From positions 2,852,001 through 2,916,000 of the forward strand of contig NC_135202.1 in NCBI RefSeq assembly GCF_050948175.1: 64,000 nt of DNA, in the 5' to 3' direction. The notes under the pieces are model-generated. The model did no database searches, had not been told where the DNA came from, and saw nothing but the letters and a program-made list of their open reading frames with translations. Position 1 is the first letter of the stretch. The number at the start of each line of letters is the position of its first letter. This DNA is from Xylocopa sonorina. Lineage: Eukaryota; Arthropoda; Insecta; Hymenoptera; Apidae. Below are positions 37,971 to 51,400 of the stretch, piece after piece. Both the position numbers and the translations under genes were made by a program.

Positions 37971-38098
37971 CTTCTCGGGAAACCAGGGCGTCACGAAAGG
38001 CATCTGAAACGTGTTGCTGTAAGAATGGAGGGTGTCAAACGAATCCGGACTTACAGCGCCCAGCATGGAGAACACCCCTCTGCTGAATTGACTGCAGA
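37971..38098 (-). CDS. GluRIA: AMPA-type ionotropic glutamate receptor, internal exon (amino-terminal domain)
   Basis: A 128-base exon preceded by a ttattacag acceptor and followed by a strong gtaagt donor. It opens with two bases that complete a codon from an unseen upstream exon, then encodes 42 residues: CSQFSRGVFSMLGAVSPDSF, then DTLHSYSNTFQMPFVTPWFPEK. The exon ends on a full codon and joins in phase to VLTPSSG of the next exon, giving the continuous WFPEK-VLTPSSG order seen in insect AMPA-type receptors. SQFSRGVFSMLGA is a hallmark of this domain. The preceding exon should end in a segment like ADAFKLSRL; I searched by eye to the end of the window and did not find it, so the upstream intron is probably long or the exon was missed. 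Confidence 0.93.
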
Positions 38099-39184
38099 CT
38101 GTAATAAAAGAAATGAGAAACGTGGTTGATTGACTTTTCGTTTAATTTCGATTCCGCATTGTTCACTCATAACGATCGCATCGCACGTTTGAACAATTTT
38201 TATTGAAAATTTTTTACTCCTTTGCTATTATATTTTAATTAAAAAGTTGAACGTTTTTGCCGTTCCAATAACGACTCAAATTTTCCTGAAAAATTTAGTG
38301 GCCAGAAATAATAAAATCACCTCTACCGAATTTGTATCAACAATTTGTTACGATTCTTAAGGATTAAGTAACATTTTGCTATTGAAATAAATCTCTGAAG
38401 AGTTATCCTATTCTAAGTGTAACGTTGAGCGTGTTGAAAGTAAATTCTACGTCGTAATAATCGCGAACGTTCTCATCTGATCGACAGGTAAGTTAAAGAA
38501 CGCCGTCGGGTCGCGTCGTCAATTACCGTGAAAAACTGATCACGGTTATCCCGGTTCGCGCTTCTCCGATGTCGAATAAACGAAGCGAATTTCGCGAAAA
38601 TCACGCGACGAAATCCAATGAGTCGCGTCAGCATTTCACGGGTAATTTAATTCGCAGCCGCGTTCCCGGCTGTTCTCTCCCCGTCGAAACGGGGTGTAAT
38701 ATCCATTCAAAGGTGTCAAAGCATAGCCAAAAGCTCAATAACTCTGTTTTTCATTATCGTGTCGGGAACAAAGAGACAGGAATTCCATCTGGCGTACCAC
38801 TATCGGCGATATTTTCCTTTTCTCCTTTATTCCTCGCGCGTAATCAACGATCGCGAAAAATCGCGTCGCGTGACGCGTGCATTACGTACTCAGTAATATC
38901 AGTATAACGCTGCATTAATTTATTGCACATAATATAGAATGCAATACTTTGTTCTTTGGTGAAAATGTATTACTTACATGTACTTTAGGTTGTATGGTCA
39001 GAGAATAATACGGGTGTTACGACTGCAGTAGTTGGCATCGTGGCTACGGCTTGCTGTCTATTGAAGCACGTGTATTGTACGCAGAAATTTGTTTTGAAAA
39101 TTTCAATACTAACTCACAAAGGAGCGAGAGAGTGGGGACTAGAGTTCGGCGACGTAGCTGCGCGGGGAAGGAGAACGTACGGTC
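38099..39184. other. Probable glutamate receptor intron (minus strand)
   Basis: Lies directly upstream of a receptor acceptor. No coding exon recognised. The CpG-rich part at 38.46-38.9 kb has a plus-strand frame of 112 codons without support. Confidence 0.5.
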
Positions 39185-39212
39185 AGTTAGTGTGAGTCGT
39201 CCTCTCGCAACG

Positions 39213-39625
39213 ATGAGACGCGTCGCTTTCGTGTTTAGGTATGTTCGTGCTCTTGCTTATCGACTATGTACTTGCCCTGCTCTGATTGTGTTTTCGTTCA
39301 GTTTTTAACTTTGTTCTGTAACTATTCTATAATATTAATTATGTACTGAACATTATTAGTGTAAATATAAATCAGTTTCTACGAGTTATCCATTATCTTT
39401 TGTTTAACAATTGTTATGATTATTTCATAACATAGAATTTCCTTGTTTTCTTGAAACGTTATTTGAGTTTAATTACTGTACCATTTTAATATCATTGTTT
39501 TCATTTCTACGAATATTTGTTCTAATTGTTTTGTTTCGTTCTGTTACAGGTTAATAATTTCTTACAGCCTTTCCAACGAGGGCAATGACGATGAATATCC
39601 GATTGATGAACATCAGACTGATTAA
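39213..39625 (+). CDS. Candidate tiny spliced ORF (33 residues) or spliced non-coding RNA
   Basis: Exon 1 starts at ATG 39213 and ends at AG/gtatgt (39238). It follows an arthropod initiator-like TCAGTT whose A is at 39185. Exon 2 can begin at 39550 (ttctgttacag) or at 39568 (ttcttacag); the two acceptors are 18 bases apart, so both keep the frame. The joined frame reads MRRVAFVFRLIISYSLSNEG followed by an acidic tail NDDEYPIDEHQTD and TAA at 39623-39625; the shorter form lacks six residues (RLIISY replaced at the junction). A possible donor follows at 39629, and further splice-bounded segments lie at 40036-40158 and 40260-40321. Function unknown. It may equally be a non-coding transcript or chance. 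Confidence 0.2.
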
Positions 39626-40259
39626 TCTGGTAACGGAAAATGGTGGAATCTTTATGAAAATTTGGTAATATTACATATTATGAAAAATGGTGAGAAAGGT
39701 GTACGTATGTATAAATTTATATTATCTTTTGTTAGTTAATTCTAAAGTAAAGTGGTTACCTTTGGGCTATGTAATGAATAGCAAGTGATTAGCTTATTCA
39801 AGATTCTTTTAAGCAACTTCGAATATTTGCACAATATAATTCATTATTTTATAATTCATATTTTCATAGACCAACCATATTAGAAATATTACATGTAAAA
39901 GATTTATATACATAATATTTGCATATGATATTTCACGGAATAGAAGAAAGAAGTAATACCTACGCACTACTGAAAAATAATTGTGTACTTGTTTCATTCG
40001 CCTTTGGTCTCCCTGCTAACAATATTTTTCTTGCAGAAAATTTTGTGGCCGCGCGCAATGCGGTCGGTAGAGTCAGTGTTTGTTATGAAAAATGTATTTT
40101 TTATATTCCTCGGAGCGCGATTGCTCCAATTATAATAATATTTACATTCATGATGTAATCGTACGCGAGAGTAGAGTCAGTGTTTGCTTCGCAAATAGTA
40201 ATATCACACTAGTCTTTTATTTATTTATTTATTTTCTGAACATTTGCTTTCGGTACTAG

Positions 40260-40321
40260 AATCTCAAGCGTCATCATCGGCTATTTGGGAAGGATCTAGC
40301 TGTGGTCCAGAAATCAAGCTC
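40260..40321 (+). other. Possible short exon with strong donor
   Basis: A 62-base segment preceded by a T-rich tract ending cggtactag and followed by a near-perfect donor (gtaagtact). It is open in at least two frames and would follow the 39.2-39.6 kb candidate transcript. There is no protein identity; it is listed because both splice signals are good. Confidence 0.2.
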
Positions 40322-43300
40322 GTAAGTACTCCTCTGAAAAGACTGTCTTGAAGAACGGAAGTTCGTTTCGTGTAGTATTTAAAGCGCTTTCTAATTCTTT
40401 CGATACTGAACGTAGAGATGTGATAATAAAAAAAGGAAATATGAAAATCATTGCGCATTTGAATGTGTATTTAGAGTCAATTTAATGTGCTGTATGTGCA
40501 TATATTGATACTATATAGTAATCAATATTTTAATATATTGATCAATACATTATCCATTTTTTCAAAACTACCATTTACATTTTCTCAGAAAATGATTAAG
40601 TGTGTTACATGTTCGTAAGACATTTCCATTATCGACGCTAGTATACTCCATAATTCCAGTCATCCAACTCTGGCACATTCTCCGCATCGCTTCAACGCCA
40701 TCAATAATTGTCCGCCGCTTATTCTTCATTCCAAAATTCAACTTCACCCCGTCTGTCCGAAGTCGAGGACTTCGCGGAGCCTCCGCTCGCGTTTTCGCGA
40801 GTACGTCACCAACCCCCAACCCTCCCGTTGAAAAACGTGCCCGGAATCTCACGCCTCTTTCGAGGACGCTCGTGTTTTTCAGCGGGGGATCCTCGCATAT
40901 GTAAAGTCGATAATGGGTCGGCCATTTGCTCGGCTGGCTCAATCGTGCATCCCTCTCGCGTACTCGACGCAGCCTCGCGCCGCACTGTGCATGCAACACG
41001 CGGCATTGCATATCGATTAGAAGGTTCTCGTACGTCCTTCGTAGCGATTACGCGACAACTAAGAAAGGGCCCGGCACAGACATTACGCGGAATACCGCGA
41101 AAGTCCCGCGGAAACTTGCTCGTTCGACTAGGAAGCCGTCGAGAGTACGGTCATTCGTCGGAAATTCTGAAACTTTTATGAATATGAGCCCGTTGCAAAT
41201 TTCATTTATGCGACGCGAAATGGAGAAGTGCTCGAGAGGATGTTTCGCATGAATGACGAGTGCTTGGGGTGCGAGTGGAAAGAGTGTCTGTATCAGACGA
41301 GTGTTCCGCGGGCTCACCCCGATGTTTTCCTTTTTACCTAAAAGTATGCGGACTCGTCGAAACGTTGCTCATGCAGCAAACATAAATATCTTTACCTCGT
41401 GGTCCCTTTCTGACTGGACTGTCAAGGCTAAATGTCTCTTAGATTTGAAATTCTAAAGCAACCGAGGGTGACTGTCGAATAGTCGCAAACGAATGCTTAT
41501 TATCAATGTACTCCGACACACACTTCCTCGGAACCACTCTTAATAAAAAACACCCAGTTATATTATTAGGTTGCTATATTGTTAATCATTGCTACATATA
41601 ATGTTATTAGGATAATAGTTATTACTGGAATATCAGTCACTTGATTCTGTTACAATATAAGATCATCGTTCTTTGGTTAACCGAGCGAGTATGGATAAAG
41701 TATTATCTTTGGATAACACTTCTGATAATTCAGTGTTTTGCGTCTGCTATCTGGTCGCAAGCATTTTCCAAAAAAATGATGCACGCTTTAGTACTACATT
41801 ATATAGAAACGCAGCATTCGGATTTTGTAAACCATTATTATATATTGTTGAACTCCGAATAATTTAACTTGCCCTTATTAATTTCTCTGGAAGCACAAAT
41901 TTCTCCGTCAGTTATTATCCATTGGCATCGATAAGATCTTTAATTGTTTGTAGAAACTTGGCAGGAATATATTTGTATCGTTCGTGAATCTATTTTCCAT
42001 ACGATCGTCGTTATTAAACGTCGAGTCGAAACCAAACATCCCTGCAAGAGGTATAAAAAGACGGAACGACCGCGAGAGTTTTGATGCCGTTAGCGTAGAC
42101 CTGGAGAGTAAGGGGGTAGTTGAAGGTGAAAGCCGGCGAATTCGAGGGTGAGGGAACGGGTCCCCGTGGAATTAATAATGATGAAAGAGCGAAGGGACAG
42201 AGTCGAGCGTCCCGCAACCGTATACGTCACGATCCCCCATTATGCTTATGAATATAAATGCACCCTTGGGGGTGGCCGCAATAAATGCCGGCCGCAGCGG
42301 CGGCGGATCTCTGAATTCTGCTGGAAACGGGCTGCGCGTACACGGGGCGCTGCCCGTGGAACAGCGAAAATAAAAGGCGTCGCTGCGCCGCCGGCCAGTT
42401 TTTCTTCCTTTCTCTCTGCACCATCCTAGTCGACATCCTCCTAGTCTCTCTCTTTCTCTCTCTATTTCTATATATATACACACCCTGCATCGCCTCTTCC
42501 ATCCGTTGCGTCGTTCGAGCCCCTTTTGCTTTTTCTGTGGCCACGCGACCGCGAATGGTACCGCGCACACTGGCCGGCATAAAAGAATAATTAAAATAAA
42601 GTAGGCTCCGTGTAATTCGGACGAAATTGTGGCACGGCTACAGGGACGACAACAACGAAACGGTTAATAAGAGAGCGGCCCCGGACTCCACCCTGGTACT
42701 GGGTAATTGCGGGGGTTGGACAAAGGTGTTCTCTTGCTCGACACTGGAGGGAGGCGTTGCGAGGTTATTGAGGGAGGTTGTTCTTTAGGATCGTTGGGAT
42801 ACGTTGTTATTTATGCGTGAACTACTAGTAATTGCATGTCGATACATAATCAAAAGACTCATTGCGCACTGTTGTGGTTATGGTTTGTTAAGCGAAAAAG
42901 TATACTTTGGAATTTACTTTTTAAATCAGATAATGTATATTGTTTGAAAAATTACATCGTGGAAGGACAGCAAAATATCGTAGCATATTCCTCGAAGAAG
43001 TTATTCATTCCAGAATGGAATCGTTTTTTCAGCGTGACACCTCCGCGGAGGGTTCTCCGTTATTCAAAGGCTTGAAAGTGAGATACTAGTTGAAAGCAGT
43101 ATCCAATGACGTGCAACGAGGAATCGAAGATGAAAGAACTTGGCGTAGATAGAATTCGCACAACAATGGGCCAATTTTAGAAAATTACAAGGCTCTCGAT
43201 ATATGTCTCCTAAAAATTATATTAAAATAAAAGGTCCTCTCAGAGCGCGACACTAATAAAATTAAATTTCGATGTCCAAGAAAAATATACACTCCGTTAA

Positions 43301-45373
43301 TTCATTGCCACTAAATTTTAAACGATACAAGTCCATAAATACGCTTGTCCAAGGCGTAACAAATACATACTTTTTTCGACGTTCGATAGAAAGACCATCC
43401 GCCTTTTTCTCTCGCGTGTCCAGCTCTTTCAACCGGTATATTCACCGTATACAGATTGGCGAAGTTCCAAACGTTTGAATCGTTGCTCTACTCGATATCA
43501 TATCGCCTCCGCGGCGGCGCGGCGTCTCCTTTTCGCGTTTCCTCGCTCGAAAACTTTTCTGCCGATTTTATCGAGTGTTGGACATCGCCGTTCGGTGCAG
43601 GTGGATCGATCACGTTGCACGACCTGCACCGTGTTCCGGAATTATCGGAACGTTTACCAGTCGTGTGTAGCAGGCTTGAATTCTTTTGTGTTCCTTACAC
43701 CCATCGATTTCACGGTTAGCGTGCTGGAAGCGAGAATAAGCAAAACGCGCGCTCTTCGACAAATATTTCAATTTTGTTGAACAGATTGTCTGTTTATCGG
43801 TGGACAGTAATTTATTTGATTTTATTATAATAATTACTATAAACCCGTATAATTGTTAACTTCTAAAGCTAAATTTGATTGATTACTATGCGTAAAATTG
43901 TGTCTTCTTTATTTAAAAAATTAATACTCTAGTGGTATCGTTTTAAAATGATACTTCAAAATTATCATGGCACTCGGGCACACGATTAAAATAATTAAGG
44001 GTTACCGTTTACGTTAAAAAGTGTTTCAAGCGAACGTAACGCAAGAAATGAAAATTATATTCGAGGTTCTTGGAAATTTCAAGAACCGTTTAACGCGTTA
44101 TAATTAAAAATATTAATGGAAGTTTAAAATCGAATTAAAAGTTCGTATTAAAAAAGTTCGATTGTTAACAAGAAGGCAGAAATTTCGCTAACTTTTTGAT
44201 AAAGGTGGAATATTCTTATTATCTATTTTATTTGTTCACGATTATAGATAACATTGTAAATAGAATCCTCTGTTGACACCAACGAACAGCATCGATTGCA
44301 GAATCAATTAAAGTCGAAGAACACCTGTTCCTCCGACCGATGAAATACGTGCTCCAAAGTTGCGTCGAGTACATGCAGGAGGGTGTCGCGACAAAGTCGA
44401 CGGCAAATGGCCAGACAGTATTATCGACTCTTCGTATTGGCTCGAACAAGTTAACGTCTATTATAATATAGATTACGCTTGCTTGCCGGCCTTGGACAGA
44501 CTAATGATGCCGGGGAAGTTTGCGCCTTATGGACGCACGTACACACGGGGTTGTTGCGTCCGTGCAGGTGACACCTTCGTCCAACCGCCAACCACGTGAT
44601 GCACAGCCCTTGCCCCGGACTTCCGCGTGTCTTTCAGCTAACGAATTCACGTCGACAAATTAGATAATTCAACATATATATAAATATATAGAATACGTTT
44701 TCATTGTCCATCCCTTTAAAACATTTCTCACCCTCTTTAAAGCTGTTTTGTATGTCCGACGCGCGCAGTTAATGAATATAATCCCGTTTCTCTTCCAAAC
44801 ACCCGCTTAAATTGTTAACGAAGATATTCCGCATGTCACGGCAGTTCCTAGTATACTTATTAATTATTTCAAGAAGTTTCCTTCGCGAAGAACTTGCCAG
44901 GGCGTAACTCGTGGGTGCCGTCAGCGAAAGCGATTCGCTAGTCGTCGGCGAGGAAATTCTTCTTGGAACAGTGGAATATTGCAGTAGGAATTATTTTTTA
45001 CTCGTAAAGTTTCAAGTGCCTAATGTAACCAAAGTTCGCGCGCGCTGGGGGTGCAAAGGGAGATCTCGAGAGGGCCGAAACGAAGAAAGTATTCGCAATG
45101 ATTCTCTGCGAGCCACTCGACGACAGAAAACATGGTTACAACTCGACGGAGTATGTTAACGAGCTCGATCACGCACGTGTCACGCGCGTACAACTAGGTT
45201 AATGAATCGTTAGGAAATATTTTCTTTAGGGGATGTTTCGTCGTCCTCGTTGGTCAAATTTTTATTTCACGAGTGCTTAAATACTCTTCGCCAACTCCGC
45301 CTCATTCACAAACTCTGCTCTCAGTACATCCAACCCTTACAAATTTATTTAATGGCTACTTAAAATATGAATG
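40322..45373. other. No supported gene
   Basis: The 40.6-41.3 kb part is CpG-rich and open in several overlapping frames on both strands (up to 157 codons), with none recognisable. The remainder is AT-rich with a microsatellite at 42.45 kb. Confidence 0.45.
42445..42483. repeat. Pyrimidine and TA microsatellite
   Basis: A TC-rich run passes into TATATATA and then ACACACC. Confidence 0.8.
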
Positions 45374-45470
45374 TACAGAGTGTCCTAGGATTCAATAGAC
45401 AACGCTTAAGGGGTGATTCTTGTCGTCATTCCAAGCAACTTTTTTGTTTATAAAAGTTTCTAATTCGTAG
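45374..45470 (+). repeat. Dispersed repeat, transposon-derived fragment (copy 2)
   Basis: Second copy of the 26678 element, here with a fuller left end: TACAGAGTGTCCTAGGATT. TACAGRGTG-type ends are frequent on insect mobile-element remnants (established pattern, not verified here). No transposase is nearby. Confidence 0.55.
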
Positions 45471-48400
45471 CGTCAGATATACCGAATAATGGGTTCGAAT
45501 AGGCAAGCTGGTTGATTGAATTAGTATCTGGCAGAGGTTACGTCAAATTATTTATAATTTACGAGAGACTTTACGCTCTAAATTTCATGTAATACGCTAC
45601 ATTTCGAGGCAAGCTATGCGATACTCAACGAATTCAATTATCTTCTTCAATGCTCGTTAGAAACGCAACTGGATCCGCAACTGGCGAACATCGTTCGCCA
45701 AGATGGAGGCACAGTTGGTACTCTGATCGCGCGCGCTATTCAAGCCCCGAAAGACACTCGAAACCGTAATTTAGCGGGCAAGTATAGGCGCGTATCTAGA
45801 ATTGTCCCCTCGTATTATATTTAGCAACTAGACAACAAGTAATTCCAACTACGGTTCACGGGCCATTTAAGTTGCAAACTCGTCCTATCACGCGTGTTCC
45901 CGCTTGTCCTCGAACAGCGAGTACACGTGCACGCGTGCACCGCGCGTGTATGCACACGGTTCCACATACAGCCACCTGTACACGTGGCCCTTATCAGAAT
46001 TATCAGCCCGCTGTTTCCTCGGGTCCCTTCGCCGCCGCGAACTTGCCTCGCACAATAGAGAAAGTTTCACCGATTTGCCGATTATCTCGAGCAAGTTACC
46101 GCGTTGGTCTGCCCGCGAGATTTCTCGAATTCGCCGATGGAACGGTAATATACGCGTGGGCCGAGTATCAGCTCAACGTTTCCGGGTAGCCATATTATGT
46201 TTTAGAAATTCCGACGACGGAATTTGATTTTCGAGCGGAAACCACGGAGGGAAGCAAGGAATCTTTCGAGAAATGGTTAATACGTTTAGTGCAAATGAGT
46301 TGCAATTTCAACAGAAGAGTACGTGCATGTATTATGTGTGTGTGACACGTTTCTTTCGATATATCGATAAGCTGGTCTCGACGTTTACAACACTCGACAG
46401 ATATCTTTAGGTTACCATATTTACTATTAATTTATAGGAAATAATTATTATATAATATAAAACACATTAAGAAAAGCACATCACTCGTTTAGAGATAAGT
46501 GGAGGAGAAGGCAGTGTAAAGAAACCGCTCGGCTCCTAAATTATCCAGCATCCGTTAATAATAACGGGACATAATCGCAACGCAAACTCAAACCATGATC
46601 CCAGGAGTCCGCCGCCGTGGAATTCCCTCTTCTCGATTTTAACTTCATCGCGGCGGGTAAACGTGGCTGGCGCTGCTGAGCCAAGAAAGAGGCGCCACGG
46701 TCAACACCTTCGGCAAACACGGATTAAGGCTCTCAGCTTGCGTCGCGATATTTATCTTGAGCGAGATATTGCGAAAAAAAAGGGACCAAGAGACCCCGTC
46801 TCACGTCTTCATTTCCTGCGCGCGCCTGACGCGATGTATCCTCGGACTTTTCATTTCGACCTGGGTCTGGAAGTCGGCCATTACTCTTTGTCCACGGCGT
46901 TCAAGTCGCGTAATAACCGCGATGGAATTTCTCGAGGGCCTCCCAGCGTCCCTTGGCGGACCCTACGTTCCACTTTTTCCTGTTTCTCTCTCCCATCGGG
47001 GCTCCTTTTCAAATCCTGCGCAAGGTGATACCCTCCGTTCCATCTCTTCATCTTCGTCGCAGGACCGAACGCTCTTGGACGCGAGGTGAATCGTTCGGGG
47101 GAATTCACCGGTGGGGAAGACAGCGAGAGAAGGTCTGAGTCGTTATGTCTGTTTCTGTCTTAGCGACACGCTGGTGATTAATGATCGTCATATGAATCTG
47201 AATGACTAGGGGTGATACAGGGTCTTCAATAGCGAGGTAGTGGATTATTACGCTTGTGTAACGATGAAATGGACGAAGTAGATTGACGATCTACTTTTGT
47301 CTCTTAGCTTATGTAGAAAAATTTCTGAACAGTAGACTTAATTGATTGAATATGAGGATTTGAATGCTAAGCTGAAGGGGTGAGCGTTGTAATGCGTGGA
47401 TGAGAAAGGTAAGAAGAGAGAGAAAAAAGAGGATTCTTTAGTAAGGTTATCTAGCACGTTTTGTTTTGACGCGTGTTTTATGATTAGAACTTTTTTATGC
47501 AGGAACTGAAGGTGTAACTGAAGATTTTTGAAATTTCAATTAAGGTAATCTAACGATTTTTGGTCTTATTATTTTACATTCTCGTTGTTTACAAAAGACT
47601 GGTTTGTTACTAAATACTCGAAATACGCATTAAAACATGCAAACAAATTACTATTTGAAGTCAGTAAAACATAGTAAAACCTTGTATACTTTTTACACGC
47701 GTGCACATATTTTCTACGCAGGTTCGGATGGCAATACAGTACATTTAATTGACAATCGAGCAGAATTCAAACATCGCTGCACTATGCTGTTCAAAACCAG
47801 AAATCGGTCGACCAGAAATCATCGAATATATCAAACCATTCAAACGAGGAATAAAAAGTGTATCACCCTCTCGAGTACATCGCGTAACAAGTCGCACAAT
47901 TAAATATCAACGGGAACAATATTCGCACGTTTTCGAGATCGAACGCTCCCAACAACGCTTTCGATTCGCACTGTGTTTCCCCTTTGAGGATAACAGCGTC
48001 GCGAGATTTTCTTTCCTACCCGGGCGCGCCCTATCTGCACTTTGATCGGAAAAGTTAACGGCGGCGGGAAAAAAAGATGCGAGATCGCGGATGACGCAGG
48101 AAGTTTCGCCTGTTGTCTCGTATCGCGATCATTTTTAACAAACCGCAAAACCATCGGGAAGCGAGCGAGGAGCGCGAGGAGAGAGGTGGGAAAAAAAAGG
48201 AAGAAGAGGAACGTATTGGATCGCCAACGGAAGCTCGCGATAGGGGAGAAAAGGCGCAGCGAACATCCGCCCTTTTCCAACTTGTTTTATGGAAGATCAC
48301 GATAAGAAACTGCCTGTGTCTGACAGCTTTCCGATGGTAAAACGACGAAACGGAGATGTTGAGCACCTGGCTTGCCAGGAGATGTGTTCTCGAACGAGAA

Positions 48401-51400
48401 CCACCTCGGATCGAGAATCGAGGCTTGGATCGAGAATCTTCGTCCCTTCGAAATGTCTCGTTGAATTTTCCTTTTCCAAAATAAAGTCGAGAGAACGCGA
48501 GTGGTGTGATCTAGATGGTCGTAAGTTTTCTATCGTGCTTGAAGTAGTTGCAGATTTAATTCTTCTGAAACAGTTTTGTCAGATCATCGAAGAATAGGTT
48601 GGCTTCCATGCAACGATTACAGATTTAAATATAATAACGATTTACAGAAAAAATTCAAGGACAGTTCATTTAGAAAAATGAGAATTATAACGCAATTTAT
48701 TGGCATTTATTTCGCGTGCACCGGGTCTGATTAAAATTTGAAACAGCCCGCAATGTTTCTTCGAGCACGTTTCATGAATATTCCACGCGTAGTTACGTTT
48801 CCATTCGCATCCTTTCTCCCCTTTTCGCCGCGTTCTTCTGTTTTTTTCTTTTTTTTTTTTCCCCGGTTCCTTCAGAGTCTTGCCCGCGTGGAAACTACGA
48901 TGGCGATCGCCGCTGGATTTCGTCGTATTCACGAGCAAACGTTAACTTGCAAGTAAACGACGAAAGGTTTCCTCGCGTTGTCGCGTAATTGAAATGGCGG
49001 CGACACCATTAACAGGTACCAGGCTCGGCCCGGTTGTGGAAGCGTAATTCGTATAACTGTCCCAGATGCTGCGTTGAGTCACTTTATTAACTACGCGTTG
49101 TCCGTGCAGCTCTAATTCCGTTTTATCGTTGCTTTTATTAACACTTTTCATTAGGCCTTGTTTTATCTCCGTTATATTTCTTCTGTTAACTTCTTCATTT
49201 CGAAATTGTCGTTACGAATGTAAAACGTGACTTAAATATGTGATAGCATTTTAAACGACAGAAAAATTGTTTAACATAATATCTTCTCCCGAATTACTGT
49301 TCATTTAAGTATTCGATTTAAATATTGTTTTTTATCGCAGGAAATCGATATTGAAGAGGTCGAAAATGAATTTTTTAAATCTTAATACAGTTGAATAGGG
49401 TATGTACGATTTCCATCGAAAAGAGATTGCAAAATCATTCGCTACCGTGTATTGAAATTAATATATTCGTTTCGCTGTTTTACAATTATTTTTCGTTTCA
49501 CGAGTGCGGACATTAATTTCGAAATGCAGAAAATCTGTACGCCTGATATTTTCAACCGTGCTACGTATATAATTTTACGTTACGGTTCCATCGCGCACAC
49601 TTTTTTCATGTTTTAATCAGCCGTCGAGTGAGGTGATTTATCGAATGGAATTTTGCATTGCAAGTATTGAGAGAGAGAGAAAAAAAAAAAAAAACAGTAG
49701 AAAAAGGCTCGAGCGAGAAACTTTCGGACAAATCTGGCATCAATGACTGCTAGTAAACAGGTGCTTCAACATGAAATGTTTGTTACTCGAGGATTGGAAA
49801 TGTTGTATCGAAGTTTGAAGAAGTTAGATTAATTACGGCTCGCGTAGCGATATTACAGTATCGTTGGTCACGTTTTCATTCGAATTAACCGTCCATACAT
49901 TTGCTGTATTGAAAAAGGGAACTGCGTTCTGTCGATATTCGTAAAAATATCGCGCGTTATTCTGCAAATATTTATTGAACAAGATATCAAAGAGAAAAAG
50001 AGATACGCAACAAATTTTCAATTCGTTTATTAAAATGTATCTTTCGATCAGAGTGTGTTTAATTGCTGAATTATTTAATATTTTGGGAACGATTGATGGA
50101 AAAGGATTGAAATGGAACATATAAATTTTTCAATTTTGAAATCAATGATTTCCGTCAATTAATAATATTTTCTTCTTTCATTCTTGCAGTTTCCTATCGA
50201 TTCCACTAAAAAATAGAATGCTTAATTCTGTTCCTTGCAGATCACGATTGAAACAATTTCGTAATTGAAATGAAAATATTTTATCGTCCCTTACATAGTT
50301 TTACGTATTAAATATTCTATATTTCGCATTATCGTTGTGTAACTGCTGGTAACGGAAAGAGTTAATTCAAGAAATCTTCCGTTGTGCGAGCAATTTCCTC
50401 CTCTTGAACTAGAGGTCTCGAAGGGTGACTACTACTTATTGTTACGCGTAAACAGATGCTGCCGACGATCGCAAGCGTGACACGAAAATCACGAGAGAAG
50501 ATTAATTACACCGGTAACGGGGACAAGGGATCGTACGTGTTGTAATTTGTTCGAGACAAACGATTCGGTCGGACGTATTCGGAGATCCTATCGGTTACGA
50601 TAAAACCGCCCGTTCTATTTGTTAGGCCGGCACCCATGCCCTTTCCTCCATCCTTCCTTCATTTGGTCCCTCTTTCTTGGCGACCAATGTCTCGTGATTT
50701 TCCCTTCACCCCCTCAAGCTTCTTTCCCTTCCCGTCTTCACCCCCTGTGCTGTTCGTGGGCGCGAGAGCTGGATTTCCTTCGACATTCAGGGACACGATC
50801 GGATTTCTACTTTTGTTCGCGCGAAGACCTACGACTTACCGCGTTTTCTCGTGACAAACTGTGAGTCAGCTTTTTAGTTTTTCTATGGTGTTACTTTTCT
50901 TGCTACTTTAGTTTCGGATTAAAATATTTCATGAATGAGAAGTGTTTTTCTTATGCTATATTAACTTTTTCATGGAACATGGGAGGATATAAAAATATAG
51001 AGAGGACGAATGTATGTATGTTGCGTAATACTACCTTTTCATTCGTCGACCACTGTCGTGTATCTATATGTAATCGGTTGAGTGTAAATTAATGCTGAGC
51101 TTTGGTAAAAATTTTTAATACATATTTAATTGGAAGTTTTAATTTATAATTTTTGAACTAAAGTTTTGGAAGATATTTTCTAAAGTGAAAAAGTCCCTTA
51201 GTATACTTAATTACTGTTATTATTAACTGATTAATAAAAGTTTCATTCGTTTTATAATTTTGGTATTTGATTTATAAAATGCTCGATCAAAATCGCAACG
51301 CTTTTATTCCACTCTTAAGGTCTCGGTGCAATGTTTTTCTTCGGCTCTTAACGTCCCATTCCAATGCGACATGAAACGATTATTTCATTGTTGATAACTG

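Noticed and set aside
40568..41181. Overlapping ORFs of 147 codons (minus) and 157 codons (plus)
   Set aside because: The frames overlap on opposite strands in CpG-rich DNA where stops are rare. There is no family resemblance and no linked splice sites, and they cannot both be coding.
45480..45505. GGTTCGAATAGG resembling a tRNA B box
   Set aside because: There is no A box or cloverleaf-forming sequence upstream. Other B-box-like words in the window fail the same test.
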